NCBI RefSeq assembly: GCF_000411455.1 | Contig: NZ_KE150457.1 | Coordinates: 58,336 to 122,335, forward strand | Length of the DNA: 64,000 nt | Reading direction: 5' to 3' | Source of the DNA: Microbacterium sp. oral taxon 186 str. F0373 | GTDB taxonomy: Bacteria > Actinomycetota > Actinomycetes > Actinomycetales > Microbacteriaceae | Shown: piece after piece, positions 9,874 through 18,070 of the stretch | How positions within the stretch are numbered: the stretch's first letter is position 1 | Layout of the letters: every line of letters starts with the position of its first letter | Notes under the pieces: generated by a model | The model's input: the letters and a program-made list of their open reading frames with translations, nothing else | The model's database searches: none | What the model was told of the DNA's origin: nothing | Made by a program: the position numbers and the translations under genes

Positions 9874-10638
9874 TCACCGTCCGGTGCGGGCCAGACGCGC
9901 AGCCAGGGGGCTCGGCAGCAGGCGCATCGCCGCCACGAGCAGCTTGTAGCGCACCGAGGGGATAGAGACGGCCTTACCCCGAGCGGCGTCGCGCAGCCCT
10001 TCGCGGACGACGTCCGCGGCGTCGAGCCACATCACCGACGGAATACCCTCCCGCCCCGGCGGCAGCCCCAGGCGCTCGTGAAAATTCGTGTGCGTGAAGC
10101 CGGGGCAGAGCGCCGTCACGGTGACGCCGCGCGGTGCGTAGACCGCGTTGGCCCACCGGCTGAAGGAGATCACCCACGCCTTGACCGCGCCGTACGTTCC
10201 GCGGGGCATGAATCCGGCGACCGAGGCGACGTTGACGATGCGCCCGTGTCCCCGCTCGAGCATGGCGCCCAGCGCAGCGTGCGTCAGGTGCATCGTCGCC
10301 CGCACGTGCAGATCGAGATGACGCTGCTCGTCGGTGATGTCGCCCGCCGCGAAGTCGAGATCGAGTCCGAATCCGGCGTTGTTGACCAGGATGCCGATCG
10401 GCCGCTGGCGGTCGGCGACGCGAGCGACGACCGACGCGAGACCGTCATCGGCGACGAGATCCGCGGCCAGCACCTCGACCTGAACACGGTAGTCGGCACG
10501 CAGGCGCTCGGAGATGTCCCGGAGTGCGGCGCGGTCACGGGCGACCAGGACGAGGTCGGCTCCGCGGGCCGCAAGCTGACGGGCGAACTCCGCGCCGAGG
10601 CCCGAGCTGGCACCCGTCACCAACGCTGTCCTGCTCAT
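9874..10638 (-). CDS. Short-chain dehydrogenase/reductase
   Basis: A classical SDR of 254 residues. The NAD(P)-binding GASSGLG is at about residues 9-15, NNAG at about 86-89, the catalytic Ser139 is in VNVASVAG, and Tyr149 and Lys153 are in TYGAVK. Arg at the end of the second strand (LVLVARDRAAL) hints at NADPH preference. The substrate is unknown; overall style resembles YqjQ/DltE-like SDRs. It lies 55 bases after folA on the same strand and may be the last gene of a thyA-folA-SDR transcript. Confidence 0.88.
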   Translation of the reverse strand: MSRTALVTGASSGLGAEFARQLAARGADLVLVARDRAALRDISERLRADYRVQVEVLAADLVADDGLASVVARVADRQRPIGILVNNAGFGLDLDFAAGDITDEQRHLDLHVRATMHLTHAALGAMLERGHGRIVNVASVAGFMPRGTYGAVKAWVISFSRWANAVYAPRGVTVTALCPGFTHTNFHERLGLPPGREGIPSVMWLDAADVVREGLRDAARGKAVSIPSVRYKLLVAAMRLLPSPLAARLARTGR

Positions 10639-10693
10639 CGCGCGCTCCCTCTTGTCGTTGCGGCTGGTCGCTGCGGCTCGCTGTGCGAACCGA

Positions 10694-11191
10694 TCAGGGT
10701 CGGATCAGCGTCAGGAACCGGTAGGGGATGCCTGTGCGCGAGACCGACCATCCGTCCGCCGGTTCCACCCGCGCCACGCTCCAGCCGTGCCGCTCGGGGG
10801 CGAACGTGTCACCGTCGACCTCGAGATCGAGCTCGGTGACCTCCAGCACGTCGGCGCGCGCGATCACCTCCGCGAACAGCCCCGCTCCCCCGATGACCCA
10901 GGCTGATTCCTCGCCGTCAACGAGCTTCAGCGCCTGATCGAGCGAGACGGCCCGCTCCGCGCCGTCACCCTGCCAGGAGTCATTGCGCGTGACGACGATG
11001 TTCCGGCGACCCGGGAGGGGTCGGAACCGGGGCGGGAAGGACTCCCACGTCCGCCGCCCCATGATGACCGGATCCCCCATCGTCGCGGCGCGGAAATGGG
11101 CGAGGTCTTCCGGCACGTGCCACGGCATGCCGCCGTCCTTGCCGATGACGCCACCGCGCGCCTCGGCCCAGATCAGCCCGAGTCGGGTCAT
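10694..11191 (-). CDS. folA: Dihydrofolate reductase
   Basis: DHFR regenerates tetrahydrofolate with NADPH, which is needed because ThyA converts methylene-THF to DHF. The 165-residue length is typical. Motifs visible are [20 protein letters not shown] (substrate region), [12 protein letters not shown] and [12 protein letters not shown]. Its ATG overlaps the thyA stop by 4 bases, so the two pathway partners are translationally coupled. No unusual features. Confidence 0.97.
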   Translation of the reverse strand: MTRLGLIWAEARGGVIGKDGGMPWHVPEDLAHFRAATMGDPVIMGRRTWESFPPRFRPLPGRRNIVVTRNDSWQGDGAERAVSLDQALKLVDGEESAWVIGGAGLFAEVIARADVLEVTELDLEVDGDTFAPERHGWSVARVEPADGWSVSRTGIPYRFLTLIRP

Positions 11192-12000
11192 ACCGCGACC
11201 GCGGCTCGGATCGTGGGGTGGTGCTGATAGTCCTCAACGAGGATGTCCTCGTACGTGTAGTCGAAGATCGACTCGGGCGTCCGAGCGAACGCGAGGCGGG
11301 GATACGGATACGGCTCCCGCGTGAGCTGCTCGCGGACCTGCTCGAGGTGGTTGTCATAGATGTGGCAGTCGCCACCGGTCCACACGAAATCGCCGGGCTC
11401 GAGCCCCGTCTGCTGGGCGATCATCATCGTCAGCAACGAGTACGAAGCGATGTTGAACGGCACGCCGAGAAACATGTCGGCGCTGCGCTGATACAGCTGG
11501 CACGACAGCTTGCCGTCGGCGACATAGAACTGGAACAAGGCGTGGCAGGGAGCGAGCGCCATCTGCGGAATGTCGGCCGGATTCCACGCCGACACGATGA
11601 GGCGACGCGAGTCGGGGCTGGTGCGGATCTGATCGATGACCTGGGAGATCTGGTCGATCTGTCCGCCCGACGGCGTCGGCCACGAGCGCCACTGCACACC
11701 ATAGACCGGTCCGAGCTCGCCCTCGGCATCCGCCCATTCGTCCCAGATGCTCACACCGTGCTCCTGCAGCCACGAGACGTTCGACTCGCCGCGCAGGAAC
11801 CAGAGCAGTTCGTAGGCGATCGATTTCATGTGCACGCGCTTGGTCGTGATCAACGGGAAGCCCTGCGACAGGTCGAAACGGATCTGGCGTCCGAACACGC
11901 TCGTCGTGCCGGTGCCGGTGCGATCGTCCTTGTGCACGCCGTCGGCGAGCACGTCGCGGAGGAGGTCTTCATACGGGGTGGGGATGGATGCCGCGCTCAC
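11188..12000 (-). CDS. thyA: Thymidylate synthase
   Basis: ThyA methylates dUMP to dTMP using methylene-tetrahydrofolate. The likely start is the GTG at 12000 (reading [18 protein letters not shown]), giving 270 residues. Longer frames extend into sequence antisense to the divergent thioredoxin gene. The catalytic Cys152 lies in [23 protein letters not shown], the [10 protein letters not shown] block, the Asn of [10 protein letters not shown] and [12 protein letters not shown] are intact. It is coupled by 4-base overlap to folA. The 96-base spacer to the divergent thioredoxin gene should contain both promoters. Confidence 0.97.
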   Translation of the reverse strand: MSAASIPTPYEDLLRDVLADGVHKDDRTGTGTTSVFGRQIRFDLSQGFPLITTKRVHMKSIAYELLWFLRGESNVSWLQEHGVSIWDEWADAEGELGPVYGVQWRSWPTPSGGQIDQISQVIDQIRTSPDSRRLIVSAWNPADIPQMALAPCHALFQFYVADGKLSCQLYQRSADMFLGVPFNIASYSLLTMMIAQQTGLEPGDFVWTGGDCHIYDNHLEQVREQLTREPYPYPRLAFARTPESIFDYTYEDILVEDYQHHPTIRAAVAV

Positions 12001-12096
12001 GCCAGCCACCCTACCCTCGCCCGCCGACACCGGGACGGTTACGAACGGCCCGTCATCGGAGCCGGGTCCCCTCGAGAGGCGGTATCGTGGCAGACC

Positions 12097-12534
12097 GTGA
12101 ACATCGTCGATGCCGTGCTCGTGCTGACCGCACTGCTCGCCGTGACCCTCGCCGTCGGACTCTTCCTGCGGTGGACGCAGAACCGTCCCCGCCGCGCCTC
12201 GACCGATGAAGTCGTGGAGCCGCGTCGGCTCGGAGCGGACGCCCTCGGTGAGCGCGCCACCCTGCTGCAGTTCAGCACCCAGATGTGCGCCCGCTGCCCC
12301 GGCGTGCACCGCGTGCTCGGATCGATCGCCGACACCCATGACGGCGTGATGCACCTGGACGTCGACCTCACCGACCGTCCCGACATCGCGAAGCACTTCC
12401 ACGTGCTCCAGACGCCGACGACGTTGATCCTCGACCGCGACGGGGTCATCCAGACCCGCTTCGGAGGCACTCCCAGCCGCAGCGCGATCGAGCTGGAGCT
12501 CGGACGCGTCACCGGCGCCCCCGCCAGCGTCTGA
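12097..12534 (+). CDS. Membrane-anchored thioredoxin-like protein
   Basis: A 145-residue protein starting at the GTG at 12097. One N-terminal membrane segment (about residues 4-23, [20 protein letters not shown]) is followed by a thioredoxin-fold domain. The redox-active pair is Cys-Ala-Arg-Cys in [17 protein letters not shown], followed by the cis-proline region [13 protein letters not shown]. The domain probably faces the cytoplasm or cell wall side depending on topology, which I cannot decide. It is divergent from thyA. A reductant role is inferred from CxxC; the partner is unknown. Confidence 0.85.
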   Translation: MNIVDAVLVLTALLAVTLAVGLFLRWTQNRPRRASTDEVVEPRRLGADALGERATLLQFSTQMCARCPGVHRVLGSIADTHDGVMHLDVDLTDRPDIAKHFHVLQTPTTLILDRDGVIQTRFGGTPSRSAIELELGRVTGAPASV

Positions 12535-12641
12535 GGGTTCGCTCCTGCCGCCAGCCCGACCGGTTCCGTGGGGGGACGGGCCCGTCTAGGCTCGGATGCA
12601 CACCGCCGCCACGCGGCCCGCATCCGACACGAGGAGCACAC

Positions 12642-13067
12642 ATGAGCGTCACGAGCGAAGCGTCCACGAGCTGGAAGGGCTCCCTCACCGACGGATCCGG
12701 CGAGATCGCCCTGGAGAGTTCGAACCAGGGTCCGTTCGCCGTCAACTGGAAGGCCCGCAGCGAAGGCTCCTCATCGGTGACGACGCCGGAGGAGCTGCTC
12801 GCCGCGGCGCACTCCTCGTGCTTCAGCATGGCCCTCTCGCACGCGCTCGCCGGCAACGGAACGCCCCCGGAGAGCATCGAGACCACGGCATCCGTCACCT
12901 TCATCCCGGGCACCGGCATCACCGGCTCGCACTTGAACGTCAACGCGGTGGTCCCGGGACTGTCGGCCGAGGACTTCGCCCGCATCGCGGGCGAGGCGAA
13001 GACGGGCTGCCCCGTCTCGGCCGCCCTGGCCGGCATCGAGATCACGCTCGAGGCGACGCTTGCCTGA
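12642..13067 (+). CDS. OsmC-family peroxiredoxin
   Basis: A 141-residue OsmC/Ohr-family protein that reduces organic hydroperoxides with a pair of cysteines. The two conserved cysteines are in AAAHSSCFSMALSHAL (about residue 59) and in AKTGCPVSAALAG (about residue 125), the spacing expected for OsmC rather than Ohr. It begins MSVTSEASTSWKGSL, with Gly-rich EIALESSNQGPFAVNWKAR before the first Cys block. The downstream epimerase gene overlaps its stop. Oxidative-stress regulation cannot be read from the spacer. Confidence 0.93.
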   Translation: MSVTSEASTSWKGSLTDGSGEIALESSNQGPFAVNWKARSEGSSSVTTPEELLAAAHSSCFSMALSHALAGNGTPPESIETTASVTFIPGTGITGSHLNVNAVVPGLSAEDFARIAGEAKTGCPVSAALAGIEITLEATLA

Positions 13068-13983
13068 GAACGACCCATCGCGCGCCGAGGGGCGCGTCGT
13101 CGTCGCGGGAGCCTCCGGTCTCATCGGCCGCGCTCTCGTGGCGAGCCTGCGCGCCGACGGCATCGCCGTGACGCGCCTCGTGCGCCGCGCGAGCGCCGCG
13201 CCCGACGAGATCTCCTGGGATCCGGCCGCCCAGCCGCTGCCCGCGGCGGCACTCGAAGGTGCGCGGGCCGTCGTCGGGCTCAACGGCGCAACGCTCGGGC
13301 ACTTTCCGTGGACGCGACGGTACAAGCACGATCTCGTGTGGTCGCGGATCGCTCCGACGCAGGCGCTCGCGGCAGCGGTGCGCGCGCTCGGCGAGGACGC
13401 CCCCCATTTCGTGTCCTCGTCAGCGGTCGGCTACTACCCGTCGGCGCCGGGGGCGAGTTTCACCGAGTCGTCTCCGCGCGGAGACACCTTCTTGGCGGAC
13501 CTGTGCGGCGAGTGGGAGACGGCCGCGACCCGCGGCGCCGGGGATCGCGCCCGCGTATCGCTGCTGCGCACCGCGCCGGTCGTGCACGCCGACGGTGTTC
13601 TCAAGCCGCTTCTGCTGCTCACCAAGCTCGGCCTGTCGGGCCCGATCGGTCGCGGAACCCAGGTCTGGCCGCTGATCTCTCTCGACGACGAGGTCCGCGC
13701 GATCCGCCATGTCATCGACAACGGCCTCGCCGGCCCGGTCAACCTCGCAGGGCCCGAGCGCACGAGCGCCAACGATCTCGGGTTCGCTCTCGCGAGGCGG
13801 ATGAATCGCCCCTACCTGCTGCGCGTACCGGAGTGGGCGCTGAAGCTGGTCCTCGGGCGCGACGCGGCAGAGGGACTGCTCACGTGCGACATGAATGTGG
13901 TCCCCGAGGCGCTCACGGCATCCGGCTTCGTCTTCTCGCATCCGACGGTCGAGGATGCCGTGGCCGCCGCGGTGCCGGCCTGA
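13060..13983 (+). CDS. TIGR01777-type NAD(P)-binding epimerase family protein
   Basis: A 307-residue extended-SDR protein of the SDR39U1/YfcH group. The nucleotide-binding VVVAGASGLIGRALVASL starts near residue 13. SSSAVGYYPS carries the Tyr of the group. The C-terminal DUF1731-type region (YLLRVPEWALKLVLGRDAAE, then SGFVFSHPTVEDAV) is intact. The best start is a TTG at 13060, overlapping the osmC stop by 8 bases; no nearby ATG or GTG precedes the Rossmann motif in frame. The physiological substrate of this family is unknown. Translational coupling to osmC is likely. Confidence 0.85.
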   Translation: MPENDPSRAEGRVVVAGASGLIGRALVASLRADGIAVTRLVRRASAAPDEISWDPAAQPLPAAALEGARAVVGLNGATLGHFPWTRRYKHDLVWSRIAPTQALAAAVRALGEDAPHFVSSSAVGYYPSAPGASFTESSPRGDTFLADLCGEWETAATRGAGDRARVSLLRTAPVVHADGVLKPLLLLTKLGLSGPIGRGTQVWPLISLDDEVRAIRHVIDNGLAGPVNLAGPERTSANDLGFALARRMNRPYLLRVPEWALKLVLGRDAAEGLLTCDMNVVPEALTASGFVFSHPTVEDAVAAAVPA

Positions 13984-14433
13984 TCAGCGCGTCGGCGGGT
14001 TCTTCTCGAGCGTGATCGCCCGTCGGATGGCTTCGCGGGCGCGGCGTCGATCGCCGGCGCCGTCGTAGGCCAGCCCCAGCCGGAACCAGGCGCGCCAATC
14101 GGTGGGGTGCGCCTCGACGTCGTGCCGGTAGTGCGGGAACACCGCATCGGCCTGCGCACGGTCGGGACGGCCGCTGACGCGGACATCCATCTCCTCGCTC
14201 GGGAGCGCGCCTTCGGCCTCCAGCCGCCTGGCGAGGCGCTCGGCGCTGCGCCCGAAAGCAAGCTCCCGCCAGAGCGCCCACCCCGCGATGACGGGCAGGA
14301 CGATCAGCGCCACGCCCATGGCGACGCCGATGATCTGCCCCGAGATCAGCAACAGCCACGCGCGCTGCGCGACGAGAACGATGTAGAGGACGAGCAGCGC
14401 CGCCATGACGGCGACGCCCGCGCGGGCCTTCAT
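13984..14433 (-). CDS. Membrane protein with C-terminal TPR-like segment
   Basis: A 149-residue protein I recognise only as a conserved hypothetical. Residues about 5-23 and 32-55 are hydrophobic membrane segments. The rest is cytoplasmic and ends in WRAWFRLGLAYDGAGDRRRA and AREAIRRAITLE, a single tetratricopeptide-like helix pair. The ATG at 14433 overlaps the dapB stop by 4 bases, so it is translated from the dapB transcript. It may be a scaffold or assembly factor; the sequence does not say. The stop abuts the epimerase stop directly (convergent, no spacer). Confidence 0.7.
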   Translation of the reverse strand: MKARAGVAVMAALLVLYIVLVAQRAWLLLISGQIIGVAMGVALIVLPVIAGWALWRELAFGRSAERLARRLEAEGALPSEEMDVRVSGRPDRAQADAVFPHYRHDVEAHPTDWRAWFRLGLAYDGAGDRRRAREAIRRAITLEKNPPTR

Positions 14434-15248
14434 GCCCCGGTGACGCGGGCGACTTGCCCGGGAACGGAGCCCTCGTCGACGACCTCGATGACCGGCGCTG
14501 CGGGGCGCGGCGCGCCGAGACCGAGATCGATGAGCGCGTCGAGGCCGATCGTCACCCCGCGCGCGTCCCGCGCCGCCGCAAGGGCGATGCGGATGCCGGG
14601 CGCGTACGCGCGGGCCGGCTCGATCGTGTCGTGGACGATGGTCAGCGACTCCCCCGGCCCCGACAGGATCGTCTCCTGCTTCGCGATGACGCCCGGCCGG
14701 CGCAACGAATGGATGGGAACACTCGCGACCTGCTGGCCGCGCGCCCGCTGATCGACATGCGGGGACTCGACCGGCCCGACCCCGACGCGAGCGTCGGCGA
14801 TGAGTTCGGCGGTGCGCACCGCCGTGCCACTCGGCGAGTCGACTTTCGTCTCGCGATGCGTCTCGACGATCTCGATCGAGGGGAACAGAGGTGCCGCCGC
14901 CGCCGCCAGTGCCGTCGCGACGACCGAGCCCAGGGAGAAGTTGGGAATGAAGACCGCGCCCGTACCCGCCGCTTCGACGAGGGGGCGCACCAGCGCGATC
15001 CGTTCGGTCGACCAGCCCGAGGTGCCGACGAGCACGTTCTTCCCGCGTTCGATCGCTGCGCGGACGACGTCGATCGACACACCGGGCGTCGACGCATCGA
15101 CGACGAGATCGGCCGCGTCGATCTCGGCGAGATCGCTCGCCGACCCGAGAACGGCCACCGTCTCGAAGTCGTCGAGCTCGTCGATCACGCCGGCGATGAT
15201 CGCACCGAGCTTGCCGGTGCCGCCCACGAGGGCCACTCTCGTCGTCAT
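14430..15248 (-). CDS. dapB: 4-hydroxy-tetrahydrodipicolinate reductase
   Basis: DapB reduces the DapA product in the lysine/diaminopimelate pathway with NAD(P)H. The protein (272 residues) has the Rossmann motif VALVGGTGKLG at 5-15, DLVVDASTP, VGTSGW and the substrate motif ETHRETKVDSPSGTA. The family usually has two adjacent histidines in this motif (HHxxK). Here the second is Arg, while the first His, the Lys and the DSPSGTA loop are kept, so activity is plausible. Identity is supported by length and motif order. It is followed by a coupled small membrane-protein gene. Confidence 0.9.
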   Translation of the reverse strand: MTTRVALVGGTGKLGAIIAGVIDELDDFETVAVLGSASDLAEIDAADLVVDASTPGVSIDVVRAAIERGKNVLVGTSGWSTERIALVRPLVEAAGTGAVFIPNFSLGSVVATALAAAAAPLFPSIEIVETHRETKVDSPSGTAVRTAELIADARVGVGPVESPHVDQRARGQQVASVPIHSLRRPGVIAKQETILSGPGESLTIVHDTIEPARAYAPGIRIALAAARDARGVTIGLDALIDLGLGAPRPAAPVIEVVDEGSVPGQVARVTGA

Positions 15249-15292
15249 GGTTCCAGCCTAGGCCGTGCGGCCGACACGGTTACGCTCGAGGG

Positions 15293-15763
15293 ATGGTGCT
15301 GCTCGCCCCCCTCGCCGCCGACGACCCGCGCGCACATGCCCTGCTGGAGGAGTACTTCCAGATGCGTGCCGACGCGTTCCCTCAGGGACAGGCGTACCGT
15401 CCCGTCTTCCCCGCGGCATCCGTCTTCACGCCCCCGGCCGGCGTCTTTCTCGTCCTGGTCGACGACGACGGGGCGGATGCCGGGTGCGGCGGCATCCGCA
15501 GGGTCGAGGAGGGACCGGCGGGCGTGCGGTACGAGGTCAAGCATCTGTACCTGCAGCCGCGCACCCGCGGTCGCGGCTGGGGTCGGATCCTGCTGGACGC
15601 GCTCGAGGGGCGGGCCCGCGCGTTCGGCGCGGCAGAGCTCGTGCTCGACACCCACCACACGCTGGAGGCCGCCGGCGCGCTCTACGCGCGCTCGGGTTTC
15701 ACCGCCATCGAGCCCTACAACGACAACCCGAACGCGACCCGCTGGTACGGCAAGGTGCTCTGA
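15293..15763 (+). CDS. GNAT-family N-acetyltransferase
   Basis: A 156-residue GNAT enzyme. The acetyl-CoA-binding segment is VKHLYLQPRTRGRGWGRILL at about residues 82-101. It is followed by AELVLDTHHTLEAAGALYAR and a C-terminal FTAIEPYNDNPNATRWYGK, a signature common in GNATs related to PA4026/YjdJ-type proteins. The substrate is unknown. It is divergent from dapB with a 44-base gap. The 283-base spacer downstream contains only an inverted repeat. Confidence 0.88.
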   Translation: MVLLAPLAADDPRAHALLEEYFQMRADAFPQGQAYRPVFPAASVFTPPAGVFLVLVDDDGADAGCGGIRRVEEGPAGVRYEVKHLYLQPRTRGRGWGRILLDALEGRARAFGAAELVLDTHHTLEAAGALYARSGFTAIEPYNDNPNATRWYGKVL

Positions 15764-15882
15764 GCTCGGGCGTCTGCGTCGGCTGACCGGCCGAGGCGCG
15801 TGGAAGATGTCGACATGCCCGCTGCGGAACACGACGTCACGGAACTCGTGGAGGCCGTGGCCTGGTGGCGCGCACGCGGCCT

Positions 15883-15978
15883 GTTCGCAACTCCGGAGTT
15901 TCGTCGACTCGCGCCCGGGTTTCCGTGCGGGGGCGCAGGCGTCCCGACGGCCCGGCGAGAACCTCCGGAGTTGTGAAC
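15883..15978. repeat. Intergenic inverted repeat with 16-base arms
   Basis: The arms GTTCGCAACTCCGGAG (15883-15898) and CTCCGGAGTTGTGAAC (15963-15978) match at 15 of 16 positions, with 64 bases between them. They occupy most of the 283-base non-coding gap between the GNAT and the histidine phosphatase genes, whose 3' ends face each other. The core CTCCGGAG is itself palindromic. It resembles a dispersed REP/MITE-like element more than a simple terminator because the loop is long and there is no T-tract. Confidence 0.6.
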
Positions 15979-16046
15979 GCCGACGACCGATCGCGCAGCG
16001 GCGGATGCCGCGCGCCTGAAGCGGTCGCCGCTCATCCCGCGTTCGC

Positions 16047-16646
16047 TCAGACCGGAGGAACCTCGGGCAGGCCCGTACGCAGCTCCATCGGCAGATGGGC
16101 GAGGTCGTTGTGGGTCACAAGAGCCCACGGCCGGCCCTTGCGCTGGGCGAGCACCGTGAGACCGCAGTGCGCCTGATTGATCGTCATCCATCGCCAGTCC
16201 GGGGCGTCGAGCACCTCACGGACGAACCAGGCGATGACGGAGTTGTGGGTGATGAGCAGCTCATGGGCGGCGGGTTTGCGAACGAGGAACTCGGCGACCG
16301 CATCCCCCATCTGTGCGCGCCCGGCGTCCATCTCGGCCTCGGTGTAGGAGCCGAAGAACGGCTCGTAGATCGACGGCGTCTCGGGCAGCATCCCGGTGGG
16401 AATGCAGTCGAACAGCAGCGCCGAGGGCTTCGGAGTCACCGAGGGGAGGCGACCTGCCACCGCGCGGGCCGTCTCGGCCGCGCGCTCCAGAGGCGAGTGC
16501 CACACGGCATCCAGCGGCACGCCGGACAGCCGGTCGGCGAGAAGCTCCGCCTGGCGTCGACCCCGCGGCGACAGCGGGCCGTCTTCGAGTCCGTGCTCCG
16601 CGTCGAGATGCTCTCCGTGTCGCACGAGGTACAGGTAATGCGTCAC
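16047..16646 (-). CDS. Histidine phosphatase (phosphoglycerate mutase-like)
   Basis: A 199-residue branch-1 histidine phosphatase. The catalytic YLVRHGEHLDAEHG is at about residues 6-19 (nucleophile His in RHGE). WHSPLERAAETARAVA supplies the second phosphate pocket. The second catalytic His is in LLITHNSVIAWFV (about residue 135). The protein lacks the insertions of glycolytic dPGM, so a small-molecule phosphatase is more likely; the substrate is unknown. It follows the aldo/keto reductase gene on the same strand after 95 bases. Confidence 0.9.
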   Translation of the reverse strand: MTHYLYLVRHGEHLDAEHGLEDGPLSPRGRRQAELLADRLSGVPLDAVWHSPLERAAETARAVAGRLPSVTPKPSALLFDCIPTGMLPETPSIYEPFFGSYTEAEMDAGRAQMGDAVAEFLVRKPAAHELLITHNSVIAWFVREVLDAPDWRWMTINQAHCGLTVLAQRKGRPWALVTHNDLAHLPMELRTGLPEVPPV

Positions 16647-16741
16647 GTCATACTCGTCTCGCCTGGGGGTGGGGCAGCTCCCAGCCTACGTCAGGCCGTC
16701 GCCATCGCCCCGGGTCTTGACACCGGGCGACACGCCACCCT

Positions 16742-17764
16742 CTACTGCGTGGCGCGTGCGATCTCGCCCAGGTGAGAGCGGCTGAGCCGCGCCCCCACGC
16801 CCTGCACCAGCTCGTCGACGTGGCTCACCGCGAAGACGTTCACGATCGGGGCGACGACGGCGCGCTGCGCCAGCAGCCAGGCGATGGCGACGGCCGACGG
16901 CGGCACCGCGAGTTCGTCACCGATGCGGTCCAGCGCACGGAGCGTTCGCGATCCGCGCCGGTTCATGGCCGCCGCCAACTGGATGCCGCGCACCGAATAT
17001 GCCACCTGAGCACGGTCGCGATGTACGCCGGCGAGGTAACCGTGCTCGAGCGCCTGCGACGGCGTCACGGCGATGCCCTGGGCGCTGGTCACGAGACGCA
17101 GGTCGCCCTCGAACTCCGACTGCCGCAGGATGTTGTACGGGACATCGAGCACCGTGAAGCGGGGGTAGCCCGCCGAGGCGAGAATCCGGGCTTCGACCAG
17201 CTGGGCGGCCGTATGACCGTAGGCGCCGACGGCGCGCACCTTTCCCGACTCGATCAGCCATTCCACCGTGGCCAGAGTGTCCTCGAGAGTGGTCGCGTCA
17301 TCGGACAGTGCGTCGAGGTACAGCAGATCGATCCGGTCCGTGTGCAACCGCGTCAACGACGCTTCGACAGCCCGGATGAGGTTCACCGGACCGAGCCCGG
17401 GGTGGTCGGGGTTGGCGCCGACGCGAACGGCGACGACGATGTCGTCGCGGATGCCGCGACGCTGCATCCATTGCCCGACGATGTGCTCGCTGCGCCCCGC
17501 CGCGTAACCGTCGGACGTGTGCACGGCGTTCCCGCCCCGCGCACGGTACGCGTCGAGGATGCCGTGCGAGGCCGTGAGGTCGACGTGCCAACCGAATTCG
17601 GCCGCGCCGAGGATGAACGGGAAGACCTGGAGCCCGGACTCGCCGAGCGCAACGCGGATGCCGGCTCCCACGGGTGCCCCCTGAACGGGAATGGGAGCGG
17701 ACGGGTGCACGGGCGGCGCGGCGCGTACGGCCGTCGGCGTCGCTCCGATGCCGAAGTAGCCCAT
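16742..17764 (-). CDS. Aldo/keto reductase-family protein
   Basis: A 340-residue TIM-barrel protein of the AKR superfamily. Features are LGAAEFGWHVD near residue 53, SEHIVGQWMQRRGIRDDIVV, TDRIDLLYLDALSDD and VRAVGAYGHTAAQLVEARIL. The usual catalytic Tyr of AKRs (normally D-x-A-x-x-Y-G) aligns with NAVHTSDGYAAGRSE, where DGYAAGRSE provides a Tyr. NADPH-dependent carbonyl reduction is the family role; the substrate is unknown. The ATG at 17764 has a strong GGGGGTG ribosome site. The first about 45 residues (Ala/Pro-rich) are an N-terminal extension unusual for the family. Confidence 0.83.
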   Translation of the reverse strand: MGYFGIGATPTAVRAAPPVHPSAPIPVQGAPVGAGIRVALGESGLQVFPFILGAAEFGWHVDLTASHGILDAYRARGGNAVHTSDGYAAGRSEHIVGQWMQRRGIRDDIVVAVRVGANPDHPGLGPVNLIRAVEASLTRLHTDRIDLLYLDALSDDATTLEDTLATVEWLIESGKVRAVGAYGHTAAQLVEARILASAGYPRFTVLDVPYNILRQSEFEGDLRLVTSAQGIAVTPSQALEHGYLAGVHRDRAQVAYSVRGIQLAAAMNRRGSRTLRALDRIGDELAVPPSAVAIAWLLAQRAVVAPIVNVFAVSHVDELVQGVGARLSRSHLGEIARATQ

Positions 17765-17967
17765 CCGTTCACCCCCTTCACGAACCGCGGATGCGGTGTC
17801 GCCCTTCTTGTCTACCCACCCCCCGATGTGTAGTTCCGAGGGTAAGGCAGACGCGGGTACGGGCCGCGCATTGAGCCCAACGAACGGTAAACATTCCATA
17901 ACGCTTGCGTCACGACGCCGTTCCGCGTGGGTGCGTGTCCCCCATCCGGTGGACATCGCGTGAACGA

Positions 17968-18010
17968 ACGGATGCCCGCCCCTCCGAGACGGGAGGAAGC
18001 GGGCATCCGT
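17968..18010 (-). terminator. Terminator-like hairpin after pnp
   Basis: ACGGATGCCCGC (17968-17979) and GCGGGCATCCGT (17999-18010) are perfect complements. An inner CCCTCC/GGGAGG pair extends the structure. It lies 61 bases past the pnp stop. It is the only structure I see in the 306-base gene-free stretch 17765-18070 between pnp and the aldo/keto reductase. The rest of that gap should hold the reductase promoter, but no clear -35/-10 pair stands out. Confidence 0.72.
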
Positions 18011-18070
18011 GTCCTGGTCGCCGCCGCAGCACTGTCAGGGTGAAACCCTCAGCGCCGGGCGACGAAGCAC

